25,444 bases of DNA from JAFDBW01 sp963723355 (GTDB taxonomy: Bacteria; Desulfobacterota; Desulfuromonadia; Desulfuromonadales; BM103), in contig CAVRQQ010000037.1 of the NCBI GenBank assembly GCA_963723355.1, positions 1-25,444 of the forward strand, in the 5' to 3' direction. Every line of letters begins with the position of its first letter. Within the stretch, counting starts at the first letter, position 1. The notes below the pieces were generated by a model. The model saw nothing but the letters and a program-made list of their open reading frames with translations. It had not been told where the DNA came from and ran no database searches. This document shows positions 7,747 through 16,154 of this stretch, piece by piece. The position numbers and the translations under genes were made by a program.

Positions 7747-8139
7747 TTAACAGCCACAACCACAATTATGACAAACGACCTTGTTGGAACCTTCCGGTTC
7801 GATCATTTCTGGAGCGAAGGCGATTCGGGATACGCCGCGGCGAATATCCTCAAACAGATCACAGTTATCACTTTGGCCGATAATGTGACCAAGACAGAGA
7901 TTACCGATGTGGTCCTTAGGTGAGCGCAGACGAATAATATTGAGCAGATCAGCGTACCCCTTTACCTCAAGTTCTTTATCAGATTCATCGATATAATTAA
8001 CTGTAATTCCGAGTGAACTCAGATCTTCATGCAGGCTTTCGACAAACCCTTTCAAGGCATCCAGATCGGCTTTCGGCGCCCATTCACTGTTAACCAGACG
8101 GTAGCTGTAACGAACGACTGTAATCTCTTTCTTGATCAT
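7747..8139 (-). CDS. Hypothetical protein with C-terminal CHNCGCGC cysteine tail
   Basis: I do not recognise the family. The 130-residue product has no signal peptide or membrane segment. The N-terminal half looks like a small alpha/beta fold (strand TVVRYSYRL, helix LDALKGFVESLHEDLSSLG, strand ITVNYID). Further cysteines are found in GNLCLGH and SDNCDL, and the extreme C-terminus is CHNCGCGC, which could bind a metal or an Fe-S cluster. It overlaps the PDZ gene by four bases (ATGA at 8136-8139), so it is translated with it. It is the last gene of the - strand run that begins upstream with the M16 peptidase. Confidence 0.72.
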   Translation of the reverse strand: MIKKEITVVRYSYRLVNSEWAPKADLDALKGFVESLHEDLSSLGITVNYIDESDKELEVKGYADLLNIIRLRSPKDHIGNLCLGHIIGQSDNCDLFEDIRRGVSRIAFAPEMIEPEGSNKVVCHNCGCGC

Positions 8140-8567
8140 TTCTGCTTCTCACCATCATCCGGGACATTGTCCTGCACCGTCGGTGCCACAATAAGTTTCG
8201 GTGCAATTGCAGTACGCTCGATTGTCACCCGCTTTTCGCCAGCAACGCCAGGACGACGGTAAACCAGGTCGACTGAGGCACCGACCGGACCCCAGAGGTG
8301 CTCTGCGACAACCTTGCCGAAGTCGCTCCCTTTTAGAGGGAACCCGTTGACCTGGAAAATCATGTCACCAGGCATGATGCCTTTTTCCGCCGCCGGAGCA
8401 TCTTTCAGCACATTCAAAACCACCAGGTCGCCATCAACCGTCGGCACAACCTGCAGACCGATGCCGCCAAACACGACGTCTTCAGCACACACAGGCACGG
8501 CAAATCCGATAAAACCGATCATCAGGATTGCGGAGACCAGGATCGTAATGAGTGAGGTACGGATCAT
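8136..8567 (-). CDS. Exported or membrane-anchored PDZ-domain protein
   Basis: A 143-residue protein with an N-terminal hydrophobic segment (about residues 5-26) ending in AVPVCA, which looks like a cleavable Sec signal. One PDZ domain follows at about 34-115, with GIGLQVV, the peptide-groove region, and the conserved KGIMPGDMIFQVNG (62-75). There is no protease domain, so it is not a DegP/RseP-type enzyme. It probably binds exposed C-termini or acts as an adaptor in the periplasm. It lies two bases downstream of the yciO-like gene and overlaps the next gene by four bases. Confidence 0.82.
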   Translation of the reverse strand: MIRTSLITILVSAILMIGFIGFAVPVCAEDVVFGGIGLQVVPTVDGDLVVLNVLKDAPAAEKGIMPGDMIFQVNGFPLKGSDFGKVVAEHLWGPVGASVDLVYRRPGVAGEKRVTIERTAIAPKLIVAPTVQDNVPDDGEKQK

Positions 8568-8569
8568 GA

Positions 8570-9178
8570 CTATTCGATCCAGGAGATATCGCCACAGCCT
8601 TCGCGCAGCACTTCAATCCGGTCGTCGATCAGGCTGATCACGGTCGAGGGGTCGCCATAGCGAATACCGCCATCAACCACCAGGTCAAGTGAACGCCCCA
8701 TGGTTGCCTGAATCTCCTCGGGATCGTGCAGTGGGGATTCGCCTGTCAGGTTGGCACTGGTGGTCACCAGCGGGTGACCGAGTTCGTGGACGATCGCCAG
8801 GGCAATCGGGTCGTCAGGAATACGGATACCAACTGTTTTCTGCCGGGTGGTCAGGCTGTCGGGGACGATGCGTGTCGCATCAAGGACAAACGTATAAGGG
8901 CCTGGCAGATGGCGCTTCATGATCTTGAAAGCAAAGTTGCTGACGTGGGCATAATTGGCAGCGTCGGAGAGATCGGCACAGATAAAAGAAAAGGGCTTCT
9001 TGGCTTCGCGCTGCTTGATCTGGTAGATATTTTTCACGCCACGCCGGTTGAAAATGTCGCAACCGATACCATAAGTCGTATCGGTGGGATAAGCGATCAC
9101 TCCACCCTGTTTAAGGGTTTCCACGACCCGGGCAATAAGCCTCATCTGAGGATTATCAGGATTGATGTGCAGCAACAT
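8570..9178 (-). CDS. yciO: YciO/Sua5/YrdC-family protein (threonylcarbamoyl-AMP synthase-like)
   Basis: A 202-residue member of the YrdC fold family. TsaC/Sua5 members make threonylcarbamoyl-AMP for tRNA t6A37; the YciO branch is related and its role is less certain. The sequence begins with the YciO-like INPDNPQMRLI, followed by GGVIAYPTDTTYGIGCD, IYQIKQREAKKPFSF, LPGPYTFVL, VGIRIPD and TTSANLTGESP. These cover the RNA/ATP-binding surface. The opening and the PGPYTF block fit YciO better than TsaC, while the TTSAN motif is typical of the wider family. The length fits a single YrdC domain. The gap before it (9179-9226) holds a heptamer array. Confidence 0.85.
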   Translation of the reverse strand: MLLHINPDNPQMRLIARVVETLKQGGVIAYPTDTTYGIGCDIFNRRGVKNIYQIKQREAKKPFSFICADLSDAANYAHVSNFAFKIMKRHLPGPYTFVLDATRIVPDSLTTRQKTVGIRIPDDPIALAIVHELGHPLVTTSANLTGESPLHDPEEIQATMGRSLDLVVDGGIRYGDPSTVISLIDDRIEVLREGCGDISWIE

Positions 9179-9201
9179 AACCGAACCTCATCTTTTCACG
9201 T

Positions 9202-9222
9202 CTTACAGCTTACAGCTTATAG
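9202..9222. repeat. Heptamer tandem array (CTTACAG x2, CTTATAG)
   Basis: Three 7-base units on the + strand, reading GCTATAA, GCTGTAA, GCTGTAA on the - strand. The array starts four bases 3' of the stop of the ybeD-like gene. It uses the same heptamer as the array at 24095, fifteen kilobases away. Confidence 0.8.
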
Positions 9223-9226
9223 CGTT

Positions 9227-9505
9227 TTATAAAAGATATTTCAAGTCATCGATTTTTCGCAGAGCGGTATATACAGCGTCCAGCTGTGTTCGATTCTGCA
9301 CGGTGACCAGGGCACTGACACACTGGTATTTGCCCGCGGAACTTGGCCGTGACTTCGTTGCCTGACGCGAGACCGGAACCACCGTGGAAATGGCATCCAG
9401 GACCTTGTTGAGGAACGTTTCGTCATCGTCACCAGGTCCAAAGGCCTTGAACTCGAAGTGGCAGGGAAATTCGAGCAGCTCCTTTTGTGACGATTCCGGG
9501 CTCAT
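9227..9505 (-). CDS. ybeD: YbeD/DUF493 family protein
   Basis: A 92-residue ACT-like small protein of the UPF0250/DUF493 family, whose precise function is not established. Family motifs are LLEFPCHFEFKAFG near the N-terminus, KSRPSSAGKYQCVSALVTVQN in the middle (the family's PSSKGNYxSV block), and LDAVYTALRKIDDLKYLL at the C-terminus. The length matches the family. Its start overlaps the dut stop by four bases (9502-9505), so it is translationally coupled to dut. Confidence 0.88.
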   Translation of the reverse strand: MSPESSQKELLEFPCHFEFKAFGPGDDDETFLNKVLDAISTVVPVSRQATKSRPSSAGKYQCVSALVTVQNRTQLDAVYTALRKIDDLKYLL

Positions 9506-9951
9506 GACTTGTGACTGAGACCGGTGTGGCCGAAGCCACCAGAGTTGCGTCCGGTATCGTTCAAACCGTCCACCTCGACCAGTGCTGCCCGGGTGACCGG
9601 AGCAACAATCAGCTGGGCAACGCGGTCCCCGGGCATGATCTCAACAGCCTCACTGCCGTGATTGATAATAATAATGCCGATTTCACCACGATAGTCGGCG
9701 TCAATTGTACCCGGCGAGTTGACCAGGGCAATGCCTTTCTTCAGGGCCAGCCCGGAACGCGGCCGCACCTGACCTTCATAACCCGGGGGGATCTCCATGG
9801 CCAGCCCGGTCGGCAGCAGGGCTCGCTCACCGGGTGCCAGCACAACCGGCTCATCGGCCACCGTACAAAGGTCCATTCCGGCGGCATGTTCAGTCATGTA
9901 ACGGGGGACAATAGCATTCGGATGGAGTTTTTTTACTTTTACTTCAATCAT
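9502..9951 (-). CDS. dut: Deoxyuridine 5'-triphosphate nucleotidohydrolase (dUTPase)
   Basis: Hydrolyses dUTP to dUMP and pyrophosphate, keeping uracil out of DNA and supplying dTMP synthesis; the family works as a cytoplasmic trimer. All five motifs are present: AAGMDL (23-28), RPRSGLAL (63-70), GTIDADYRGEIG (81-92) with the catalytic Asp, GDRVAQLI (108-115), and the C-terminal GGFGHTG (about 138-144), which closes over the active site. At 149 residues it is a standard trimeric dUTPase. It follows the M16 peptidase gene by 21 bases, a common order in Geobacter relatives. Confidence 0.96.
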   Translation of the reverse strand: MIEVKVKKLHPNAIVPRYMTEHAAGMDLCTVADEPVVLAPGERALLPTGLAMEIPPGYEGQVRPRSGLALKKGIALVNSPGTIDADYRGEIGIIIINHGSEAVEIMPGDRVAQLIVAPVTRAALVEVDGLNDTGRNSGGFGHTGLSHKS

Positions 9952-9972
9952 CTTGACCTCGACAAAGACAGC

Positions 9973-11236
9973 TTATCCAAGCAACATATCGGAATCAGGG
10001 AAATCCGCCGGATCAACTCTTCCGGACACTTGTATGTTAAGAGTTTCATTGACGAACAGTCTGGCCGCCAGGCTCTGGACCGACTCCGCGGTGACGGCGT
10101 CGATCATATCCCGACTCTCCTCGAGACTGGTCCCCAGATCTCTCAGGAAGAGTTCGTTTTTAGCCAGTCGGGTCATGCGGTTGTCAGTACTTTCCATGGA
10201 CAGCAGCATGCTGCCTTTGAGAAAGTCCTTGGCACTCTGCAATTCTTCAGGAGTCACCATGGCATGACGCATGCGGGTCATTTCGTCGAGAATCGTGCGA
10301 GCCACCAGGGGGGCTTCTTCTGCAGCGACACCTGCATAGACAATGAACGCTCCACTGTCCGAATGATTATGGTGATAGCTGTAGACCGAGTAGGCCAGGC
10401 CAAGCTCTTCGCGAACCTTCTGGAACAGGCGGGAGCTCATATTGCCTCCCAGGATGGTATTCAACAGGTATGTTGCATAACGGTCCGGATGGTTCTGCGG
10501 CAAACCCTCGACCCCGAGGCAGACCTGAGCCTGTTCCAGTTCCCGGCGGGTCACTGCTACTTTTCTGGCTACAACAGGGGCGACATCATCCTGTTGCACG
10601 CCCGATGCGGGCCTGTCACCAAAGGACTCCTCGACCAGATCGACCAATTGTTCGTGGTCGACGCAACCGGCGGCAACAACGCAAAGGTTATGACCAACAT
10701 AACGGTCCTCCATGAACGCCAGCAACTGCTGCCGATCAACGATCATCGACAGTGTCCCGGGTGCCGATCACCGGCATGCCGAGCGTGTGCCCGGCCCAGA
10801 AGGCATGGGTAAACTGGTCGTGGATCAGGTCTTCGGGGCTATCCTCGATCATGGCGATCTCCTGCAGGATAACCCGTCGCTCTTTTTCTATGTCATCAGG
10901 GCTGAACCTGGAGTGACAGATCATATCGCCGAGCAGGTCGACCGCCATCGGCAGTTTTTCAGCGAGAATCTTGACAAAATAACAGCTGAATTCACGGCTG
11001 GTAAAGCCATTGAGAAGGCCACCTACCGAATCAACTTCGCGGGCAACAGATTGCGCGGTGCGCCGTTCCGTGCCTTTGAAAAGCATGTGTTCGACAAAGT
11101 GGGAGATGCCGTTCAGAGCAACGGGTTCATGACGCGAGCCATTGTTAACCCATACCCCGAGGGAAACAGAATGGCATCCGGGCACATCTTCGGAAAGCAC
11201 CCGGATGCCATTATCAAGCATCGTACGTTGAGTCAT
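9973..11236 (-). CDS. M16 family zinc peptidase (mitochondrial-processing-peptidase-like), interrupted by one frameshift
   Basis: Insulinase-type zinc protease. The N-terminal part has HFVEH (residues 46-50), the inverted zinc motif, followed downstream by RRVILQEIAMIED with further metal and catalytic residues. The C-terminal part carries the M16C domain, including LNTILGGNMSSRLFQKVREELGLAYSVYS. The two halves are in different frames: the first ends after GTRDTVDDR at 10736, and the second resumes as IVDRQQLLAFM. Removing a single base around 10743-10751 joins them with the spacing expected in the family and gives about 420 residues. It starts 14 bases after pnp. Either a sequence error or a real inactivating mutation would explain the break. 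Confidence 0.85.
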
Positions 11237-11250
11237 TAACGCCTAGTCTG

Positions 11251-13347
11251 TTAGTCTTCGGACAGGGTTTGGCCGAGAGCTTCTTTACGCGACAGCTTGA
11301 TCTTGCCCTGCTTGTCGATGCCGATGCATTTGACCAGGACCTGGTCGCCCTCGTTCAGGACATCGGTGACCGCACGAACACGTTCCTTGTCCAACTCGGA
11401 GATATGGACCAGGCCGTCGGTGCCGGGGAAGATTTCGACAAAGGCGCCGAACTCCATGATCTTGCGGACCGTGCCGTTGTAGAGTTTGCCGACTTCAGCT
11501 TCCTGAATCAGGTCACGGATCATCTTGATAGCGAGCTTGGCGGCTTCCCCATCAGTCGATGCGATATGAATCGTACCATCATCCTGAATATCGATGGCAC
11601 AGCCGGTCGCCTCGATCACACCACGAACATTCTTGCCGCCAGAGCCAATAACGGTCCGGACCTGGTCGGATTTGACCTTGATGCTGGTGATGCGCGGTGC
11701 GTATTTGGACAGTTCTTCGCGAGGCTTTTCAATGCACTTGGCCATCTCGCCAAGAATATGAATACGGCCTTCCTTGGCTTGATCCAGCGCCTGCGTCATA
11801 ATCTCCCTGGTGACCCCGGAGATCTTGATATCCATCTGCAGCGCAGTGATGCCTGCAGCAGAGCCAGTCACCTTGAAGTCCATGTCACCGAGATGGTCCT
11901 CGTCGCCAAGGATGTCACTCAGGATTGCGACATCGTCGCCTTCCTTGATCAGGCCCATGGCGATTCCGGCAATTGCTTCCTTGACCGGCACGCCAGCATC
12001 CATCAGCGAGAGCGATGCGCCGCAGACAGAGGCCATTGAAGACGAACCATTCGATTCGAGGACGTCGGAGACGATGCGGATCGTGTAAGGGAAGTCTTCA
12101 TGCGCGGGCAATATCTGCGCGGCACTGCGCTCTGCGAGCATTCCATGACCGATTTCACGACGACCGGGGAAAAGACGCATGCTGGTTTCACCGACACAGA
12201 ACGGCGGGAAGTTGTAGTGCAGCATGAATTTCTTGAACTCCATACCCTGCACATTGTCCATACGCTGTTCGTCCATCTTGGTCCCCAGAGTCGCGGCGAC
12301 CAGAGCCTGGGTTTCACCGCGGGTAAACAGAGCGCTACCGTGTGCACGGGGCAATATGCCTGTCTCGCAGGAGATCGGACGGATCGTGCTCATGTCACGA
12401 CCGTCGATACGGACACGTTCTTTGGTGACCATCTGGCGAACCACGCGTTTCTCAATAGAGCCGAGAATGGAGCTGATTTCACCTTCACGTCCTTCGTACT
12501 CTTCGGCAAGTTGCTCCTTGACCGCGGTACGGTTTTCTGCCAGAGCAGCATAACGTTCCTGCTTGGTCCGAATCTTGACAGCTTCGGCAACTCCTGCCTC
12601 GGCCAGTTTAGTGACTTTGACTTCCAGTTCCGGATCGGTCTCGGCAACGATGAACTCACGTTTCTCGAGTCCAACCAGTCTGGCCAACTCGGATTGAGCA
12701 TCGATAAGAGGCTGCAGTGACTGGTGGCCAAAGAAAATCGCATCGAGCATCTCTGCTTCGGAAAGGAAGTCCGATTCGCCCTCAACCATCATCACGGCAT
12801 CTTTCGAACCGGAGACAACGATCTCGACATCACTCTGAGCCATTTGTTCAATGGTCGGGTTGGCAATCAGTTTGCCATCGACCCGGCCAACACGAACTGC
12901 AGCGATTGGACCTTCGAAAGGGATATCGGAGATGGCAACGGAGGCCGAAGCAGCGACCATCGCGAGCGTGTCCGGATCATTCACCATGTCCGCAGAGATA
13001 ACCGTTGGCATGATCTGGGTTTCGAACATGTAGCCTTTGGGGAAGAGCGGCCGCATCGGCCGGTCGATCAACCGGCAGATCAACGTTTCGCGCTCAGTGG
13101 TGCCACGCTCGCGGCGGAAGAAAGAGCCAGGGATTTTGCCGCCGGCGTAGAATTTTTCCTGGTAATTAACGGTGAGAGGGAAGAAATCCTGCCCTTCACG
13201 CATTTTCCTGGCAGAAACAACGGTACAGAGCACCTTGGTTTCGCCGTAAGTAATGACGACAGCGCCGTCAGCCTGACGGGCCATCTTGCCCGTTTCCATG
13301 ATCAACGGCTGGCCGTTGAATTCGATTTCGACTTTCTGATAAGCCAT
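11251..13347 (-). CDS. pnp: Polyribonucleotide nucleotidyltransferase (PNPase)
   Basis: Phosphorolytic 3'-5' exoribonuclease of the RNA degradosome. The 698-residue protein has two RNase PH-like domains (about 1-230 and 310-545) joined by a helical linker. A KH domain (GSGGKNVRGVIEATG, about 568-582) and a C-terminal S1 domain (about 620-692, GTVRKIMEFGAFVEIFPGTDGL) follow. Catalytic-core signatures such as RRERGTTERETLICRLIDRPMRPLFP and FPGRREIGHGMLAERS are intact. GAGG lies shortly before the ATG. It follows rpsO after a 189-base leader with a terminator-like hairpin and a perfect palindrome, as in the classic rpsO-pnp arrangement, where pnp is autoregulated in E. coli. Confidence 0.97.
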   Translation of the reverse strand: MAYQKVEIEFNGQPLIMETGKMARQADGAVVITYGETKVLCTVVSARKMREGQDFFPLTVNYQEKFYAGGKIPGSFFRRERGTTERETLICRLIDRPMRPLFPKGYMFETQIMPTVISADMVNDPDTLAMVAASASVAISDIPFEGPIAAVRVGRVDGKLIANPTIEQMAQSDVEIVVSGSKDAVMMVEGESDFLSEAEMLDAIFFGHQSLQPLIDAQSELARLVGLEKREFIVAETDPELEVKVTKLAEAGVAEAVKIRTKQERYAALAENRTAVKEQLAEEYEGREGEISSILGSIEKRVVRQMVTKERVRIDGRDMSTIRPISCETGILPRAHGSALFTRGETQALVAATLGTKMDEQRMDNVQGMEFKKFMLHYNFPPFCVGETSMRLFPGRREIGHGMLAERSAAQILPAHEDFPYTIRIVSDVLESNGSSSMASVCGASLSLMDAGVPVKEAIAGIAMGLIKEGDDVAILSDILGDEDHLGDMDFKVTGSAAGITALQMDIKISGVTREIMTQALDQAKEGRIHILGEMAKCIEKPREELSKYAPRITSIKVKSDQVRTVIGSGGKNVRGVIEATGCAIDIQDDGTIHIASTDGEAAKLAIKMIRDLIQEAEVGKLYNGTVRKIMEFGAFVEIFPGTDGLVHISELDKERVRAVTDVLNEGDQVLVKCIGIDKQGKIKLSRKEALGQTLSED

Positions 13348-13360
13348 CTTTTCCTCTTTC

Positions 13361-13378
13361 TGACCGGACGTCCGGTCA
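13361..13378. promoter_or_regulatory. 18-base perfect palindrome just upstream of pnp ribosome-binding site
   Basis: TGACCGGACGTCCGGTCA is its own reverse complement and lies 13 bases upstream of the pnp start codon. In RNA it would form a 7-bp, GC-rich stem with an ACGT loop next to the Shine-Dalgarno region. It could be a translational control hairpin or an operator. Neither role can be shown from the sequence alone. Confidence 0.45.
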
Positions 13379-13491
13379 CCTGTAATTTACTGCTTCCTAA
13401 AATGGCAGAGGAGGATGGCCTGAGACAGCTCCTGATGCAAAGACGATCAGAACCTCTCTCCGGACAACCTCCCGGCCACGACACTTACAAA

Positions 13492-13531
13492 TAAAAGGCA
13501 GCAGGCTCTGGACAATGGCGAGCTTGCTGCC
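13492..13531 (-). terminator. Rho-independent terminator after rpsO
   Basis: On the - strand, GGCAGCA-A-GCTC and GAGC-C-TGCTGCC form an 11-bp stem with one mismatch and an 11-base loop, followed by TTTTATTT. It begins five bases after the rpsO stop. The placement matches the known intergenic terminator between rpsO and pnp in E. coli, where partial readthrough feeds pnp. Confidence 0.85.
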
Positions 13532-13536
13532 TGATT

Positions 13537-13803
13537 TTAACGGCGAATACCCAGTTCCTTGATCACCGTGCGATAACGCTCGACATCCTTGCTTTTCAGG
13601 TAATCGAGCAGGCGACGGCGCTGGCCGACAATTTTCAGAAGACCACGTCGGGAATGGTGGTCCTTTTTGTGGGTACGGAAATGGTCCGTCAGGTACGTGA
13701 TGCGCTCCGAAAGAAGAGCGATCTGAACTTCGGGGGAACCCGTATCACCGTCATGGGTTTTGAATTTTTCAATGATTTCCTGTTTGCGTTCTGTGGCCAG
13801 CAC
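13537..13803 (-). CDS. rpsO: 30S ribosomal protein S15
   Basis: An 88-residue protein that binds 16S rRNA early in 30S assembly and contacts 23S rRNA in the 70S ribosome. The full family length is present, with GDTGSPEVQIALLSERITYLTDHFRTHKKDHHSRRGLLKIVGQRRRLLDYLK, which includes the conserved rRNA-contacting residues. The start is GTG, decided by a strong AAGGAGGT six bases upstream. It is followed by an intrinsic terminator and then pnp. The 103-base gap from truB holds a weak inverted repeat and no clear promoter. Confidence 0.97.
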   Translation of the reverse strand: MLATERKQEIIEKFKTHDGDTGSPEVQIALLSERITYLTDHFRTHKKDHHSRRGLLKIVGQRRRLLDYLKSKDVERYRTVIKELGIRR

Positions 13804-13880
13804 GGCGCCACCTCCTTAATCTTTTTCTATGAGTTATTGTTATCGTCAGCAACCAGCTGAGCTAAAGAAGCATTGTTTAC

Positions 13881-13911
13881 CATAAATGCCCGGCAGAGTA
13901 AAGCATTTATG
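13881..13911. promoter_or_regulatory. Inverted repeat spanning the truB stop codon
   Basis: CATAAATGC (13881-13889) and GCATTTATG (13903-13911) form a 9-bp AT-rich stem with a 13-base loop across the end of truB. No T-run follows on the - strand, so a terminator is not supported. It may be an RNA-processing hairpin or chance. Confidence 0.3.
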
Positions 13912-14827
13912 ATTGATCATCGACAAGCGGAAAAACCTTTAAAAGCTCAAAATCTCCGGGCCTTTTACTCTTATCTCCGGGTGTGTAGCGAGCAACCGCG
14001 ACCAGTTTATCTTCAGCGATGAACCGGACCTTGTCCCCGGCAACCGGCTCGTCACCTTCCAGGTCTGCCATGTGCGGTGCGACGCCGTTTTGTAACCGCT
14101 CTAGAATCACACCGTCAACCATCAGCGCTGTCCAGTCTGCAAGGACTTCTGCCAAAGACAGAAACGGCAGCGGCCTGCCCTGCTCGGACAACTCCTTAAA
14201 TACCTGTAAAGGGTGACTGGCTGCAAGATCAAAGCGACCGCATGACAGGCGTCGCAGATCAGTCATGTGGGCACCGCAACCAAGAATTTGTCCTATATCG
14301 TGGCAAAGGGTCCTGACGTAGGTCCCTTTGCTGCAAGTTACAGTGAAGGTCATATATGGTGGGGAGAATTCATCGATGACCAGGCTTTTCACATGGACCC
14401 TGCGCGGCTCACGATCGACTTCAATCCCCTGGCGGGCCAGCTTGTAAAGAGGTTGTCCATCTTTTTTCAGGGCAGAATACATCGGCGGGAGTTGGTCAAT
14501 CTCGCCGATAAAGTTTTCAACCGCAGCATTGACAGCCGCCCGTTCGACATCTTGCCAGGGTTTTTCTTCAAGCACCTGACCTTCCGAATCCTGCGTATCG
14601 GTCGCACTCCCCAGCTTCAGAATAGCACGGTAGGCCTTGTCGCCGGCCATCAGGTACTCAATCAGTCGTGTCGCGGTGCCGACGGCAACCGGCAAAACTC
14701 CGGTCGCCATAGGATCGAGCGTGCCGGCATGTCCGACCCGACGCGTTTTCGTCATACGGCGGACCTGGCGAACCACATCGAAGGAGGTGATACCGGCCGG
14801 TTTATCGATAATCAGGAGACCGTTCAT
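13907..14827 (-). CDS. truB: tRNA pseudouridine(55) synthase TruB
   Basis: Isomerises U55 of the tRNA T-loop to pseudouridine. The 306-residue protein opens with NGLLIIDKPAGITSFDVV, then VGHAGTLDPMATGVLPVAVGTATR with the catalytic Asp38. Later come the TruB blocks KAYRAILKLGSATDTQDSEG, LPPMYSALKKDGQPLYKLAR and CSKGTYVRTLCHDIG, and a C-terminal PUA-like region. The ATG shares ATGA with the nrnA stop (four-base overlap), so the two are coupled. The order rbfA-nrnA-truB-rpsO is standard for this group of bacteria. Confidence 0.96.
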   Translation of the reverse strand: MNGLLIIDKPAGITSFDVVRQVRRMTKTRRVGHAGTLDPMATGVLPVAVGTATRLIEYLMAGDKAYRAILKLGSATDTQDSEGQVLEEKPWQDVERAAVNAAVENFIGEIDQLPPMYSALKKDGQPLYKLARQGIEVDREPRRVHVKSLVIDEFSPPYMTFTVTCSKGTYVRTLCHDIGQILGCGAHMTDLRRLSCGRFDLAASHPLQVFKELSEQGRPLPFLSLAEVLADWTALMVDGVILERLQNGVAPHMADLEGDEPVAGDKVRFIAEDKLVAVARYTPGDKSKRPGDFELLKVFPLVDDQS

Positions 14828-15784
14828 TTAAGATCGGCAAGCAGCAGGGCAACCTTGTCGTAGACCCATTTCTGGACTGTCTCGAGATCCCCGTCGGCTG
14901 TTGCACCTGCAGCGTTGTGATGGCCACCGCCATGCATGGCCCTGGCCAGCGCGCCGACGTCGATATTGCCCTTGGAACGAAATCCGACTTTGAAGGTTTT
15001 CTGATCCAGCTGTCGGAAGAAAATCGCCACTTCTACCCCACGTATCGACCGGGGATAGTTAATAAACCGGTCTGTGTGTTCTTCGCTGGGCACCTGACTT
15101 GTCATACATGTCCAGAGTGACCGCGAGCGAAGCATACCTGCCACATGCAGAGATCTGCAGGCTTGGCAAGGCCATGGCGAGCAGACACAGTCGCTCCTTC
15201 TCCTGGCTTTCATAAAGGCCGGAAGCAATCGACCAGGGATCAACGCCTATTTCGATCATTTCACCAGCAACCCGGAAAGCTTCCGGATTGGCATTGGAGT
15301 AACGGAACGAGCCGGTATCGGCAAGAATTGCCGTATAGATGCAGGTGGCAACGTCCAACGAAAGCGTGTGCCGTGCTGCCTGCAGAATGCGATGAATCAT
15401 AACACCCGTGGCACAGGCTTCGGTATCAACATAGTAGATATCACCAAAATCTTCTGAACAGGGGTGATGATCGATATTGACGAGTTTGCGGCAGCGTTCT
15501 TTAATCCAGCTCCCGGCCCGTTTCAATTCACCGGCGTCAAGAACAAAACCGACATCAAAGACCTGTGCATTGACCGGCTGATTGACGACCGAGGCATATC
15601 CGGGAAGAAAAGCATACTCCAGGGGCGCGCGGTCATGATTGTATGCAACCACGTCCTTACCCATCTCCCGCAACATGTTGGCCAGGGCCAAAGTCGAACC
15701 GATCGCATCACCATCGGGGTTTTCGTGGGAGGCGACCAGAAAGGTCTGGCTCTGTTGGATGAGTTGCAGAATCGGTTCAATCAT
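14824..15784 (-). CDS. nrnA: DHH/DHHA1 phosphoesterase, NrnA-type oligoribonuclease/pAp phosphatase, interrupted by one frameshift
   Basis: Degrades nanoRNAs (2-5 nucleotides) and dephosphorylates pAp in characterised members. The first frame holds the DHH domain: NPDGDAIGS (residues 22-30), VLDAGE and NIDHH (103-107). The second frame holds the end of DHH and the DHHA1 domain with GGGHHNAAGA. The junction is in the run CCC of GGTGCCCAGCGAAG (- strand), which is GGG at 15088-15090 on the + strand. Dropping one C gives SGASEEHTDRFINYPRSIRG, the normal family sequence, and about 319 residues overall. The start overlaps rbfA by eight bases, and the stop overlaps truB by four. The surplus base in a homopolymer suggests sequence error. 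Confidence 0.9.
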
Positions 15785-16142
15785 CTTCTTGCAGGTCGGG
15801 TTTGACTTCGCTCAGGAGTTTTTCGATACGCTGGCCGTAATCAAAGGACGCATCATAGATGAAGTGAACTTCAGGGATATGCCGCAGGCGCAGGACTTTT
15901 CCAAGCTGTTGCCTGACGAAGGATGAACTGCTGTCCAGTCCTGACTGGGTCTGGTCACGGTCGTCCTGGCTACCCATCAGCGTATAGTAAATCTTGGCCT
16001 GGCGCAGGTCTGATGTGACATCGACCGAGGTGATCGTGACAAACCCGATGCGCGGGTCTTTGAGCCCCTTGATCAGCAGGTTCGATATCTCTTTGTGGAT
16101 GGTTTCAGCCACCCTTTGTGCGCGTTGTGAAGCCACCTTCAA
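15777..16142 (-). CDS. rbfA: 30S ribosome-binding factor RbfA
   Basis: Late 30S maturation factor that binds near the 5' end of 16S rRNA helix 44/45 and is important in cold adaptation. The 121-residue protein has the KH-like fold with the usual blocks: SQRAQRVAETIHKEISNLLIKGLKDPRIGFVTITSVDVTSDLRQAKIYY and LRLRHIPEVHFIYDASFDYGQRIEKLL. The length is typical. It lies 12 bases downstream of the DUF503 gene and overlaps nrnA by eight bases, within the infB operon. Confidence 0.95.
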   Translation of the reverse strand: MKVASQRAQRVAETIHKEISNLLIKGLKDPRIGFVTITSVDVTSDLRQAKIYYTLMGSQDDRDQTQSGLDSSSSFVRQQLGKVLRLRHIPEVHFIYDASFDYGQRIEKLLSEVKPDLQEDD

Positions 16143-16154
16143 CGATCCCTGTTT

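Noticed and set aside
9511..10812. A 433-codon open frame on the + strand opposite dut and the M16 peptidase gene
   Set aside because: It covers two conserved genes in antisense and its translation shows no recognisable domain.
12003..12785. Several alternative-frame open frames inside pnp on both strands
   Set aside because: They overlap an intact 698-residue PNPase and have low-complexity, arginine/serine-rich translations typical of shadow frames.
13845..13870. TTTAGCTCAGCTGGTT on the - strand, resembling a tRNA D-arm
   Set aside because: No acceptor stem, anticodon arm or T-loop GGTTCGA sequence follows at the right spacing, so it is chance or at most a fragment.
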